From Polluticoccus soli (GTDB lineage Bacteria > Bacteroidota > Bacteroidia > Chitinophagales > Chitinophagaceae): DNA of 64,000 nucleotides. The DNA is taken from the NCBI RefSeq assembly GCF_029269745.1, contig NZ_JARJHT010000002.1, forward strand, positions 868,001 to 932,000, given 5' to 3'. This document shows positions 25,479 through 33,040 of the stretch, one piece after another (the first letter of the stretch is position 1; the number at the start of each line of letters is the position of its first letter). The notes below the pieces were generated by a model that was not told the origin of the DNA, made no database searches, and saw only the letters and a program-made list of their open reading frames with translations. Both the position numbers and the translations under genes were made by a program.

Positions 25479-25503
25479 TTGTTGTCGTTTGTTGTCGATT
25501 TTC
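25479..25503 (+). repeat. Diverged copy of the TTGCCG dispersed repeat
   Basis: TTGTTGTCGTTTGTTGTCG then ATTTTC. It matches the consensus TTGTTGCCGTTTGTTGCCG with two C-to-T changes, both at the same place in the internal 9-base duplication. Confidence 0.45.
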
Positions 25504-25536
25504 ATGACGACACTAGTTTGAAAGGATTTATAAATG

Positions 25537-25567
25537 AAAGCGGGAAGATCACTCTTCCCGCTTTTTT
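25537..25567. terminator. Bidirectional terminator between trxB and the DinB gene
   Basis: AAAGCGGGAAG-atcact-CTTCCCGCTTT, an 11-pair stem with T runs on both strands, between two convergent genes. Confidence 0.88.
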
Positions 25568-26090
25568 AATTTTTTGCTGTTGCTGCCATTGCCGCTACAT
25601 CGTCGGCCGAGGGACCGTACATGCCGGGGATAGGTACGTCGAGCAGCCTGAGGAATACACTGAGCTGGCCACGGTGGTGTACCTGGTGGTTGCCCATCAT
25701 ATAGCGTATAGCTTCGTAACTGCTGAGCTGGAAGACAATGTGCTCGCCGCGGCGGAATGTCCACTGCTTAGCCAGGTCTTCATCAGTTGCTTTTTCCAAA
25801 GCCGCGATCGCTGCACTCAGTTTTGTTTCAAACAGATCAAGCAGTTCCTGCGTGTTCTGGCAGTTGGCTGGTTTGTATGGTTGTGCAGCCATGTCAAACA
25901 CATCATTTTCCAACGGGCGGTTTAACCAATGTGGTATTTCGGCCACATGCGACGCCAGGCGGCCCAGGGTCATTGATTTTTCGTGTGGACGCCATTCCAG
26001 TTTATCTGTCGGCACCACGGCCAATATTTTTCTTGTGCTTGCTGCTTCTCTTTGCAGTTCTGCTATCAGCAGTTGGTTGAGTGGTTTCAT
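25566..26090 (-). CDS. DinB family protein
   Basis: A 174-residue four-helix-bundle protein of the DinB/YfiT superfamily. The metal-binding triad is visible: His48 in L-A-S-H-V-A-E-I, and His135/His139 in N-H-Q-V-H-H-R-G-Q-L. Members are metal-dependent enzymes such as thiol transferases, or have unknown roles; the substrate here is unknown. The stop lies at the terminator shared with trxB. No promoter was found upstream; the 375-base gap upstream holds a repeat. Confidence 0.87.
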   Translation of the reverse strand: MKPLNQLLIAELQREAASTRKILAVVPTDKLEWRPHEKSMTLGRLASHVAEIPHWLNRPLENDVFDMAAQPYKPANCQNTQELLDLFETKLSAAIAALEKATDEDLAKQWTFRRGEHIVFQLSSYEAIRYMMGNHQVHHRGQLSVFLRLLDVPIPGMYGPSADDVAAMAATAKN

Positions 26091-26465
26091 GTTTATTTTT
26101 TTAGGTCGTGATTGAGCGGCAATTTATGCCTTTGGGGTACATCTACAATATCGTTTATCGCTATAGTGGCATTTTTTGTTGCCGTTTGTTGCCGAATTGG
26201 GGAGGAATTTCAGAACAACAACTTTTTGCCAACCGCTAAATCGTTGAGTGCAAATGCCTTGTATTCCTGCCGGCAAAAAACTCTCTTTTTAAACGACAAT
26301 AACGGTGACCAACAGCTGCTGATTTAAAATCTAAAAAGTTCACATCTCATACTTTTACAATAGCAAATATACGACAATACTTACATAAACACAATGATAG
26401 TTCGAAGCAGCAAATGGCAATTAAAAGGCACGATTTTAATGTCTGTAAAACAAAAAAATTATAAA
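26091..26465. other. Intergenic region with a TTGCCG repeat
   Basis: Between the divergent DinB and YciF-like genes. It holds the repeat at 26172-26210 and AT-rich sequence. The short frames in it have no recognisable product. An in-frame ATG at 26394 would extend the YciF-like gene by 24 unrelated residues. Confidence 0.55.
26172..26210 (+). repeat. TTGCCG dispersed repeat
   Basis: TTTTTGTTGCCGTTTGTTGC, CG, AATTGGGGAGGAATTT. It differs from the copy at 37636-37673 at only three or so positions. Inside is a 9-base tandem duplication of TTGTTGCCG. Confidence 0.75.
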
Positions 26466-27029
26466 ATGCCAACAGCTACCAAGAAAGCAGCCGTAAAAAA
26501 ACGTAATGCAGGAACTGCCAATCCGGAACCTAAATTAATGGAGCTATTCAAAGACGAGATCAAAGACATCTATTGGGCGGAAAAGCACCTGGTAAAGTCG
26601 CTCCCCAAAATGATGAAGGCTGCTACCACCGACCAACTGGCCACTGCAATAGGAGAGCACCTCGAAGTAACAAAAACTCATGTAAGTCGCCTTGAGGAGG
26701 TATTCGAGTTGCTGGGCGAAAAAGCTCGCGCTAAGAAATGCGAAGCGATGGAAGGCCTGGTAAAAGAAGGCGAAAGTATTGTAGAAGATACAGACGATGG
26801 TTCTGCGACACGTGATGTAGGCATTATCCTTGCTGCGCAAAAAGTGAAACACTATGAAATAGCAACCTATGGCGGCCTGGTACAACTGGCAAAGACATTA
26901 GGCCTCACAGATGTCGCCGGTATATTATTACAGACGCTTAACGAAGAAAAAGAGGCAGACCTGACTCTTACAGATATCGCGGAGAACGATATTAATTACG
27001 AAGCGGCAGGAGAAGACGAAGAAGAATAG
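26466..27029 (+). CDS. YciE/YciF-family ferritin-like protein (DUF892)
   Basis: A 187-residue ferritin-like helical protein. The start at 26466 gives a short basic leader (M-P-T-A-T-K-K-A-A-V-K-K), then the DUF892 opening L-M-E-L-F-K-D-E-I-K-D-I-Y-W-A-E-K-H-L. Conserved Glu and His for a di-iron site occur in the four-helix core, including H-Y-E-I-A-T-Y-G and L-N-E-E-K-E-A-D. The C-terminus is very acidic. The family is induced by general, osmotic or oxidative stress in other bacteria; the exact function is not known. Confidence 0.87.
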   Translation: MPTATKKAAVKKRNAGTANPEPKLMELFKDEIKDIYWAEKHLVKSLPKMMKAATTDQLATAIGEHLEVTKTHVSRLEEVFELLGEKARAKKCEAMEGLVKEGESIVEDTDDGSATRDVGIILAAQKVKHYEIATYGGLVQLAKTLGLTDVAGILLQTLNEEKEADLTLTDIAENDINYEAAGEDEEE

Positions 27030-27120
27030 TCTTGATCACCAATAACGAAGTGGCATCTGGGAGACTTCATCCATTCTTTCAAAATCCCCATTAACAATAT
27101 CACAAACCGAGCTAAATATA

Positions 27121-27164
27121 TTAAGCCACTGCCCCGAAACTATATTTTAGGGCAGTGGCTTTAA
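27121..27164. terminator. Bidirectional terminator
   Basis: AAGCCACTGCCC pairs perfectly with GGGCAGTGGCTT around a 15-base loop, flanked by TTAA and TTTAA, between convergent genes. Confidence 0.85.
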
Positions 27165-27177
27165 TTGTCACTGAAAG

Positions 27178-27738
27178 CTAAACTCTTAACGCACCACGAA
27201 AGCCCCGTGCAGCATAATAAGACTCCGCACCATTGTGATACAGGAATACGGTATTATAGCGACGATCGCAAAAGAGAGCACCACCGAGTTTCCTGATATC
27301 CGCAGGCGTTTGTACCCAGCTGGAAGTTTTCAGGTCAAATTTCCCTAGTTGCTGCAGCTCACGGTATTCTTCCTCTGTCAATAGTTCGACACCCATATCG
27401 GCAGCCATGTTTACAGCGCTATCGGCGGGCTTATGTTCTTTCCTCGACTCCAGGGCTTCGGCATCGTAACAAATACTTCTGCGACCCTTAGGACTTTCTG
27501 CCGCGCAATCATAAAAGGTGTATTCGCCGGTCTTTTTATCATGGCCTACAACATCCGGTTCGCCACCCGTCATTTCCATTTCGTTGAGTGACCATAGTTT
27601 TTCCGGTTTGTCTTCGAGCTTTGCTTCGACTTTAGACCAGTCAATACCCTTGTGACGGCTCATGTTTTTTTCGAATCGTGCCTTTAGTATATCGAGTAGC
27701 TCCCTACCCTGTTGTGACGATAATTTCTTTTTGCTCAT
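27178..27738 (-). CDS. DUF4256 domain protein
   Basis: A 186-residue cytoplasmic protein that matches DUF4256 over its whole length. Landmarks are R-F-E-K-N-M-x-R-H, W-S-L-N-E-M-E-M-T-G-G-E-P-D-V-V-G, F-Y-D-C-A-A-E-S-P-K-G-R-R-S, Y-D-A-E-A-L, and the C-terminal A-L-F-C-D-R-R-Y followed by Y-A-A-R-G-F-R-G. No function has been assigned to the family, though the conserved Cys/Asp/Glu residues suggest an enzyme. It is the last gene of the minus-strand operon that begins with arsR at 29520. Confidence 0.88.
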   Translation of the reverse strand: MSKKKLSSQQGRELLDILKARFEKNMSRHKGIDWSKVEAKLEDKPEKLWSLNEMEMTGGEPDVVGHDKKTGEYTFYDCAAESPKGRRSICYDAEALESRKEHKPADSAVNMAADMGVELLTEEEYRELQQLGKFDLKTSSWVQTPADIRKLGGALFCDRRYNTVFLYHNGAESYYAARGFRGALRV

Positions 27739-27750
27739 GTTGTGTTTGCT

Positions 27751-28338
27751 TTAGTCGTTTAACCCTTTCCCCTCTAATATTTGCGGTGTGCATTTCTCTA
27801 TTCTCGACTCCCGCGTTTTGGCTTGTTTAGGTGTGGAAAAATGAAGCAGGTACGCGCGTTGCCTTCCCGGCGTCAGTGCCTCGAAAGCTTTTTTCAGTTT
27901 GGAGTTTTTGCCCAATACGGTTTTAAATTCCTCCGGCATTTTGAATTCAGTGGTTTTTTTCAGCGCTGGTTTTATGCCAGCCTTTTCCACCTCGATAGCT
28001 TCATAGATATATGCTTTAAGAACCGGAGCCAGCTTCACTATTTCGCGCACGTTAGTAAATCGTATCTGCCGCGGTACCTGCACATTTGCAGTTTGTTGTA
28101 TCAGGATGCCATTGGGGTCGTTTAGCAGAGAACCTTTGAAAAACAAGTAGGCGCAATACTCCTTGAACACGTGTATCAGAACGATGTTCTTTTTCTTGTA
28201 AACATAACAAGGGCTACCCCATTTCAACTCTTCCTCCAGCCCGCAATCAAGTACAATAGCTCTAAGTTGTTCTATCTCCTTTTGCCACGGTTTACCTTTT
28301 GCAAAGTAGAAGTCGGCTTTGGGATTCGTGTTGTTCAT
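27751..28338 (-). CDS. YdeI-type DUF1801 protein with OmdA-like C-terminus
   Basis: A 195-residue protein. Residues about 15-120 are a DUF1801 domain (W-Q-K-E-I-E-Q-L-R-A-I-V, L-K-W-G-S-P-C-Y, F-F-K-G-S-L-L). Residues 130-190 are the YdeI/OmpD-associated (OmdA) region with P-E-E-F-K-T-V-L and L-T-P-G-R-Q-R-A-Y-L-L-H-F-S. Homologues are annotated as YdeI; a role in resistance to cationic peptides has been reported for some Gram-negative YdeI/OmdA proteins but cannot be inferred here. Its start overlaps the DoxX stop in an ATGA, so it is coupled. Confidence 0.85.
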   Translation of the reverse strand: MNNTNPKADFYFAKGKPWQKEIEQLRAIVLDCGLEEELKWGSPCYVYKKKNIVLIHVFKEYCAYLFFKGSLLNDPNGILIQQTANVQVPRQIRFTNVREIVKLAPVLKAYIYEAIEVEKAGIKPALKKTTEFKMPEEFKTVLGKNSKLKKAFEALTPGRQRAYLLHFSTPKQAKTRESRIEKCTPQILEGKGLND

Positions 28339-28724
28339 TTGCTAAAATTAACTGAAATCAGCTTTCTATCCATTGGTCTGAAATACCAGGATACAGAGAT
28401 CAGCAACAGCAACAACATCACCGGAGCTATTTCCTTTATAGTATTATGGTGAGCGATGTGTGAATACAAAGCACCTGACATCATAAAGAATAGCCCTGCA
28501 TAGGCCCATTCCTTCAGCAAGGGGAAGCGTGGAATAAGTATAGCAACAACGGCAAGAAGTTTTGTAAGTCCCAGCAAAGTCAGAAAGTAGTCGGGATAGC
28601 CGAGGTCTAAAATAAACTCTACTTCACCCTTCATTCTAAGTAATTGCACAATGCCTGTGGATGTCATTCCGAGCGACAGCCACAACGTGGCGATCCAATA
28701 GATGATCTTGTTTGTTTTAGTCAT
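28335..28724 (-). CDS. DoxX-like membrane protein
   Basis: A 129-residue protein with four predicted membrane helices and the DoxX-type pattern: helix 1 with W-I-A-T-L-W-L-S-L-G-M-T-S-T-G, then G-Y-P-D-Y-F-L-T-L-L-G-L-T-K-L-L-A-V and F-P-L-L-K-E-W-A-Y-A-G. DoxX-like proteins sit in quinone or small-molecule redox contexts, but this small subgroup mainly travels with arsR-AHSA1 operons. Spacing is six bases to the AHSA1 gene upstream and a four-base overlap with the YdeI gene downstream. Confidence 0.87.
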   Translation of the reverse strand: MTKTNKIIYWIATLWLSLGMTSTGIVQLLRMKGEVEFILDLGYPDYFLTLLGLTKLLAVVAILIPRFPLLKEWAYAGLFFMMSGALYSHIAHHNTIKEIAPVMLLLLLISVSWYFRPMDRKLISVNFSK

Positions 28725-28730
28725 GGTTGG

Positions 28731-29195
28731 TTATCTTAATTTGCTAACAATTTCCTGTATGCGATTATGCGCCATGTTGATGCCCTGCGCAAACGGCAAC
28801 TGTAATATCTGATCTCTATGGCCTACCGACCTATATACAACATGCATAGTAACCTTGCTGGTGTCATCGGTGAGCTTTTCAAATTCAATAAACTCGAGCT
28901 GCACGGGGAAAGGTGTATTCTCCATTTCAAATGTCCGTGTGATCTTTTGTTCCGGAACGAACTCATGGATCACGCCGTTGAAGCGGTGTTTACCTCCTCG
29001 TGGATCGGTCGTTTCGAACAGGTATCCGCCATGAACTTTATTTTCCAGTTTCAGCACTTTGGTCCCCATCCATTGCTCTACCAACTCAGGCTCTACGTAG
29101 GCTCTGAATAGTAGCTCCAATGGCAGATCGAATTCCCGGGTAATTACAATTTCCTGTTTGCCGTCTTCGGCGTGGACCTTTGTTTTACGTTCCAT
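28731..29195 (-). CDS. SRPBCC (AHSA1-type) protein
   Basis: A 154-residue single-domain START-like protein. The N-terminal strand I-T-R-E-F-D-L-P-L-E-L-L-F-R-A-Y-V-E-P-E-L-V-E-Q-W begins the AHSA1 domain, split here only by reading; G-G-Y-L-F-E and F-x-G-V-I-H-E follow. It has one hydrophobic cavity domain, unlike the duplicated protein at 1149-1991. It begins one base after the arsR stop and is surely co-transcribed. Such proteins next to arsR are thought to bind a small hydrophobic ligand; no ligand is known here. Confidence 0.88.
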   Translation of the reverse strand: MERKTKVHAEDGKQEIVITREFDLPLELLFRAYVEPELVEQWMGTKVLKLENKVHGGYLFETTDPRGGKHRFNGVIHEFVPEQKITRTFEMENTPFPVQLEFIEFEKLTDDTSKVTMHVVYRSVGHRDQILQLPFAQGINMAHNRIQEIVSKLR

Positions 29196-29196
29196 G

Positions 29197-29520
29197 CTAT
29201 TTTTTCGCTTTGTAGTTTTTCATGATTGTTTCCAGCTTGTTGAACCTGTCGTCCCACATCTGGCGGAACGGCTCAATAAATTCGGCTACTTCTTTCATCT
29301 TCATTGCATTTATATGATAGTATATTTCCCGGCCGTTTTGCTCCTGTTTCAGCAATTCGCACTCGGTAAGTATTTGAAGGTGTTTGGAGACTGTAGGACG
29401 GGCTGTGTCAAAGTTGGCGGCTATGGCCCCGGCTGTCATTGCCTGGCTAGCTACGAGCAAAAGAATAGCTCTCCTGGTAGGGTCTGCTATGGCTTGAAAT
29501 ACATCTCGTCTCAGGTTCAT
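29197..29520 (-). CDS. ArsR-family transcriptional regulator
   Basis: A 107-residue winged-helix repressor, first gene of a five-gene operon (arsR, AHSA1, doxX-like, ydeI-like, DUF4256). It starts [19 protein letters not shown], almost the same as the ArsR at 802. The recognition helix is [13 protein letters not shown]. No metal-binding Cys pair is present, so it probably senses something other than metal. Two near-identical palindromes flank its -7 box (29523-29566), strong evidence of autoregulation. Confidence 0.92.
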   Translation of the reverse strand: MNLRRDVFQAIADPTRRAILLLVASQAMTAGAIAANFDTARPTVSKHLQILTECELLKQEQNGREIYYHINAMKMKEVAEFIEPFRQMWDDRFNKLETIMKNYKAKK

Positions 29521-29522
29521 TA

Positions 29523-29569
29523 TGTAGCTATTTGACTACAAATATACGTGTAGCTATTTAACTACACAA
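29523..29569 (-). promoter_or_regulatory. arsR operon promoter with double operator
   Basis: On the minus strand: TTG at 29569-29567, a 20-base spacer, TATATTTG at 29546-29539. Two partly palindromic 18-mers, TGTAGCTATTTAACTACA (29549-29566) and TGTAGCTATTTGACTACA (29523-29540), fill the spacer and cover the start region. They differ by one base and have centres 26 bases apart. Confidence 0.82.
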
Positions 29570-29594
29570 ATTTTTCTTTTTGAAAAAAGGATAA

Positions 29595-30194
29595 TTACGG
29601 CGTCTCTTTGCCGTACTTAAGTGGTGTCACCGTCGGCTTTAGCTTCTCAGGCATGCTGACTACAAACAGGTTATCGTACTGGCTGTCTTCAATAATGACA
29701 TTGAAAGAATTATTGCTGAGCTCCTTCACCATATCAGGAACGGTGTTAGAGTGACCGACCACCACGACAATCTTTCCTCGATAAGCAGAAAGTATCTCAC
29801 TTTCCAAGTCAGTGTAGGACTTGGTTGTTGGATATTCGGTAATACTGAGGCCCTTGGCAGTTGCCAACGGTTGTACAGTTTGCCGTGTACGGTTAAATGG
29901 TGTTGAATAAATGGCGCTTATAGATAGATTATCCAATAAGCGTTTCAATTCTTCAGCGCGCAGCAGTCCGTCACTGTTCAGGTTTGGGTCGGCGCCAGTG
30001 GTTTCTTTCTCGGCATGTCGCAGAACGATGAGCGTAGTTGTTGTATCGCTGATCAATGCGGGAATAACGGTGGTGTCTCGCACCTCTACATAAACGGTGT
30101 CTCTAACTGTCACGATCTGGGCTTTTGTTTCTTTTTTGCAGTCACAAAAAAGCATAGACATTCCGGCAATTATTAAGAATAACAGTTTGCGCAT
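29595..30194 (-). CDS. Histidine phosphatase family lipoprotein
   Basis: A 199-residue protein with a lipoprotein-type leader (lipobox F-C-D-C, Cys19 likely). The histidine phosphatase domain has the catalytic V-L-R-H-A-E-K-E near residue 60 and the second catalytic His in V-V-V-G-H-S-N-T-V-P. I-Y-S-T-P-F-N-R-T-R-Q-T-V lies between. It should be a periplasmic or outer-membrane phosphatase of the phosphoglycerate-mutase-like (SixA/phytase-related) branch; substrate unknown. It converges on nothing and is transcribed toward the arsR operon promoter. Confidence 0.85.
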   Translation of the reverse strand: MRKLLFLIIAGMSMLFCDCKKETKAQIVTVRDTVYVEVRDTTVIPALISDTTTTLIVLRHAEKETTGADPNLNSDGLLRAEELKRLLDNLSISAIYSTPFNRTRQTVQPLATAKGLSITEYPTTKSYTDLESEILSAYRGKIVVVVGHSNTVPDMVKELSNNSFNVIIEDSQYDNLFVVSMPEKLKPTVTPLKYGKETP

Positions 30195-30230
30195 ACATGG
30201 ATTTGTAAGTCAAATTAATAAAAACAGCGT

Positions 30231-30810
30231 TCATTTCGCACGTTTTAACTTGAACACTGTATTGGGAAAGAACCACACGATTGTCACAAACCCCATGATG
30301 GTAAACGATATTTTCGGATATCCGGCTGCAGCAACAAAAGCCGCAACAAAATCCATTGTAATGGTGAGATAAATCCTGAAATCATCCGGATATTCTTTAG
30401 CAAGTTCAGAATCTGGTCCATGCAATTTCCTTAGATGGTTAAGCACGGGAAGGATCAGCACTTTGGAACAGCCGTTGACTAAAGCATATAAAGCCACGGG
30501 CGCAGAGGCAAACCTGCTCTCACCTACCCAGGCAGTTGTGAACGGTAGAAGTGACTGCAAGAAAAGCGCCGCCAGGTTATACCAAAGAACATAACTATTA
30601 ACAATGGTAACCTTCGAAAATAGACGGTGATGATTGTACCAGAAAAGGCCCACAAATAAGAAAACTCAAAACATAACTAATAAAAACCGGTAGCACGTCG
30701 AGTAATGCATTCCAATCAGTTCCATTGGGAACATCTAACTCCAGTACCATGATCGTCATGATAATGGCCACAGTGGCATCCGAAAATGACTCGAGACGCT
30801 GTTTGTTCAT
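30231..30810 (-). pseudogene. TMEM175-family potassium channel, frameshifted
   Basis: Two overlapping minus-strand frames give one TMEM175 (DUF1211) protein of about 193 residues. Frame one, from ATG 30810, has the signature N-K-Q-R-L-E-S-F-S-D-A and runs to S-Y-V-L-S-F-L. Frame two, from about 30656, continues V-G-L-F-W-Y-N-H-H-R-L-F through the remaining helices to 30231. The join needs removal of one base in the CTTATTTGTGGG stretch near 30654-30660. FSD is the channel-lining motif. Either a recent pseudogene or a sequencing error; all downstream sequence is well kept, which suits the second or a very recent mutation. Confidence 0.82.
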
Positions 30811-30963
30811 AGTCATTGCAGCCAGGCAAAAAAGCATCCGGCGCACATAACAAAATTAGAACAAACATGCGGCAGGGAAACTCATCTAATGACGAGCGGT
30901 TTTCCGTATATAGATAAGGTCAAAAAGACAATAAAATCATTGCTGAACTTTAAAAGATCGGTT

Positions 30964-31034
30964 GTGCGATTTTTATAAAATTCATACCCGCAAATGCGAC
31001 TTTGAAAACCAATTGATTCGTAGGTGCGATTTTT
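30964..31034 (+). promoter_or_regulatory. Three spaced direct repeats upstream of the cupredoxin gene
   Basis: TGCGATTTTT (30964), TGCGACTTTG (30995) and TGCGATTTTTG (31025) are spaced 31 and 30 bases apart, about three helix turns, and end 34 bases before the start codon. This suggests cooperative binding of a regulator; no regulator is identified. Confidence 0.45.
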
Positions 31035-31068
31035 GCACGCAGCTACTACACTACAAAATTATTTGCTC

Positions 31069-31656
31069 ATGAAAACAATTTTATCAACTCTTTTGGGCAT
31101 TCTCCTTTTTTCAATCAATGCCCTGGCGACAGTGCACACTGTTTCGGTTGGCGATTTTGCCTTCGCGCCCAACTCACTCAGTATTAGGCTGGGTGATACC
31201 ATCCGCTGGAATTGGGCAAACGGACTGCATACTACCACAAGCACGTCAGTGCCCGCAGGCGCGGCCACATGGGATTTCACATTGCAATCCACAAGCACCA
31301 GTTTTATTTATGTACCAACCGTTGAGGGCACATACAATTACAAGTGCTCGTTTCATGAATCGATGGGAATGCTTGGCTCTTTTACAGTTATCGGACCAAG
31401 CACAGTCAAGGCTAATCCCGATAAGTTTTTCGCCGTATCTCCGAATCCCGCAAAATCTGAAATAAAAATAAACTCAGCGGGATTGAAACTACAAGTTTCC
31501 ATTGCAGATGCACTTGGTCGGCAAGTAATATTGAATCCTCTTTCCGAAGCAAATAATGAACAGACCTATTCAATTAAACATCTGTCTTCAGGGATATACA
31601 TGCTTGTCATCAGGGCAGATGAGAGCGTAACCGTGCAAAAACTGTTCATAGAATAA
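31069..31656 (+). CDS. Secreted cupredoxin (plastocyanin/azurin-like) with T9SS type A domain
   Basis: A 195-residue secreted protein. The start at 31069 gives M-K-T-I-L-S-T-L-L-G, a normal signal peptide ending A-L-A; the in-frame start 45 bases earlier is not preferred. Residues 20-105 are a blue-copper domain with the ligands His in N-G-L-H-T-T, Cys and His in Y-K-C-S-F-H, and Met in the following E-S-M-G-M. Residues about 115-195 (S-P-N-P-A-K-S-E to V-Q-K-L-F-I-E) are a T9SS type A sorting domain. It is likely an extracellular or surface copper electron carrier or copper chelator. Confidence 0.88.
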   Translation: MKTILSTLLGILLFSINALATVHTVSVGDFAFAPNSLSIRLGDTIRWNWANGLHTTTSTSVPAGAATWDFTLQSTSTSFIYVPTVEGTYNYKCSFHESMGMLGSFTVIGPSTVKANPDKFFAVSPNPAKSEIKINSAGLKLQVSIADALGRQVILNPLSEANNEQTYSIKHLSSGIYMLVIRADESVTVQKLFIE

Positions 31657-31680
31657 CAAAAGAGCTAACAACCATTACAC

Positions 31681-31709
31681 AAAAAGGCCGCTATAATAGC
31701 GGCCTTTTT
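31681..31709 (+). terminator. Terminator after the cupredoxin gene
   Basis: AAAAAGGCCGCTA-taa-TAGCGGCCTTTTT, a perfect 13-pair stem with a T run. Confidence 0.92.
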
Positions 31710-31824
31710 GCATATTTATCCATTGGGTATCGTCAACAAACTGATCTCAGCTTAGAGTTTGCAGCTTTGAGGAATTATATGTATTTTTCTTTTCCTCATT
31801 TTTCACACTATTACTACGAACGCT

Positions 31825-32952
31825 ATGAATTTTAAATTAGTATTCCTGTCGTTGCTGGCCTTATCGTTTGGGAGCTGCAAATTAAAAGAACCCCAGGACA
31901 CCGATCACCCGACCGAAACCTCAACGGTTGCGGACAACGACACTTCTGCCGCCGAAGAACATGTGGTCATTTCAGAAACAGATACCGTTGTTACCCAGGT
32001 TGATTCATTTAAGATCTATAGTGATCAGTTGGCGTCGACGTACGTGAGATTGCCACCTGTATACCAACACGAGATATTTGAAGAAAACGAAGCGGCAACC
32101 GGCAAATTCTCCAAGCTTTCAAAAGCCTGCAATGGACGCATGAAGGTGCTTATGAACTCATCTGCTGTTGTCAGCGAAATGACTTCTACTATAAAAGCTG
32201 CCTCTGCAACGGAGTCCGACATGGTAATCCTGATCGACAGGACTGCCAGTATGGGCGATCATATCAACAAGGTAAAGGAGGGTATCAACCAGATCATTGA
32301 TACCGTAAAAAAATATAAAGGCACCCGGCTGGCCATTGCTACCTATGGCGACAAGAATTATGAAGGCCCATGGTGGTTCAAGTTTAAGAATTTTGAAACC
32401 AACTATAACCAGGCAGCCCAGTATGTAAAGGATATCGAAATAATAGGCAACCCCGACTGGCCGGAATCTGTATATGACGCGGTTATGCAATGCCTGCAAA
32501 GCGATTTTTGGCAATCGAAAAAGAAATGTAGCATCATCCTGGTGGGCGATGCTCCGCCGCAAGAAAAACCATACTGCGACTATACGCTAGAGGATGTGAT
32601 CAGTGCATCGAGAGAGAGAAAAGTACGAATGAACTTCTACCCGATCCTGATCCTGCCTGAGATCAGGCAAGTGCGAATTTCGGAAGAGGATAAAGACAAA
32701 TATGAAAACATCACCGGCAACACCACACTCTACCCCAACCCCTGCCGCGGCAAATTGACGCTGACCATGGAAAAAACAAGCACTTACTACATTGAAATAT
32801 ACAACATGAACGGCGAGATCGTGGTAAACGATCAGCACTTCGGCATCATCTGGCAGAGGGATATTTCTGACCTACCTAACGGCGGATATATTGCTCGGGT
32901 AATTAATTCAGACCACACCTTCGAGCTATTTAAGTTCATACTGCAACATTGA
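31825..32952 (+). CDS. vWA-domain lipoprotein with a T9SS-like C-terminal domain
   Basis: A 375-residue protein. A lipoprotein-like leader (L-S-F-G-S-C, Cys18) is followed by an acidic, Thr-rich linker. The von Willebrand A domain (about 130-280) starts M-V-I-L-I-D-R-T-A-S-M, a MIDAS of the form D-x-T-x-S instead of D-x-S-x-S, and has A-T-Y-G-D and V-G-D-A-P-P. The last ~75 residues, from T-L-Y-P-N-P-C-R-G-K to F-K-F-I-L-Q, look like a T9SS type A sorting domain. Having both a lipobox and a T9SS sorting domain is unusual. Probably surface exposed, binding protein ligands. Confidence 0.78.
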   Translation: MNFKLVFLSLLALSFGSCKLKEPQDTDHPTETSTVADNDTSAAEEHVVISETDTVVTQVDSFKIYSDQLASTYVRLPPVYQHEIFEENEAATGKFSKLSKACNGRMKVLMNSSAVVSEMTSTIKAASATESDMVILIDRTASMGDHINKVKEGINQIIDTVKKYKGTRLAIATYGDKNYEGPWWFKFKNFETNYNQAAQYVKDIEIIGNPDWPESVYDAVMQCLQSDFWQSKKKCSIILVGDAPPQEKPYCDYTLEDVISASRERKVRMNFYPILILPEIRQVRISEEDKDKYENITGNTTLYPNPCRGKLTLTMEKTSTYYIEIYNMNGEIVVNDQHFGIIWQRDISDLPNGGYIARVINSDHTFELFKFILQH

Positions 32953-33040
32953 TGCGCAGAGCCTGAAGCTACTAATAATTACTTACTTTAAGCTTAGCTG
33001 CGGCTGCGAGAAAGAATATCCCTAGTTTTGAAATCGCAGT

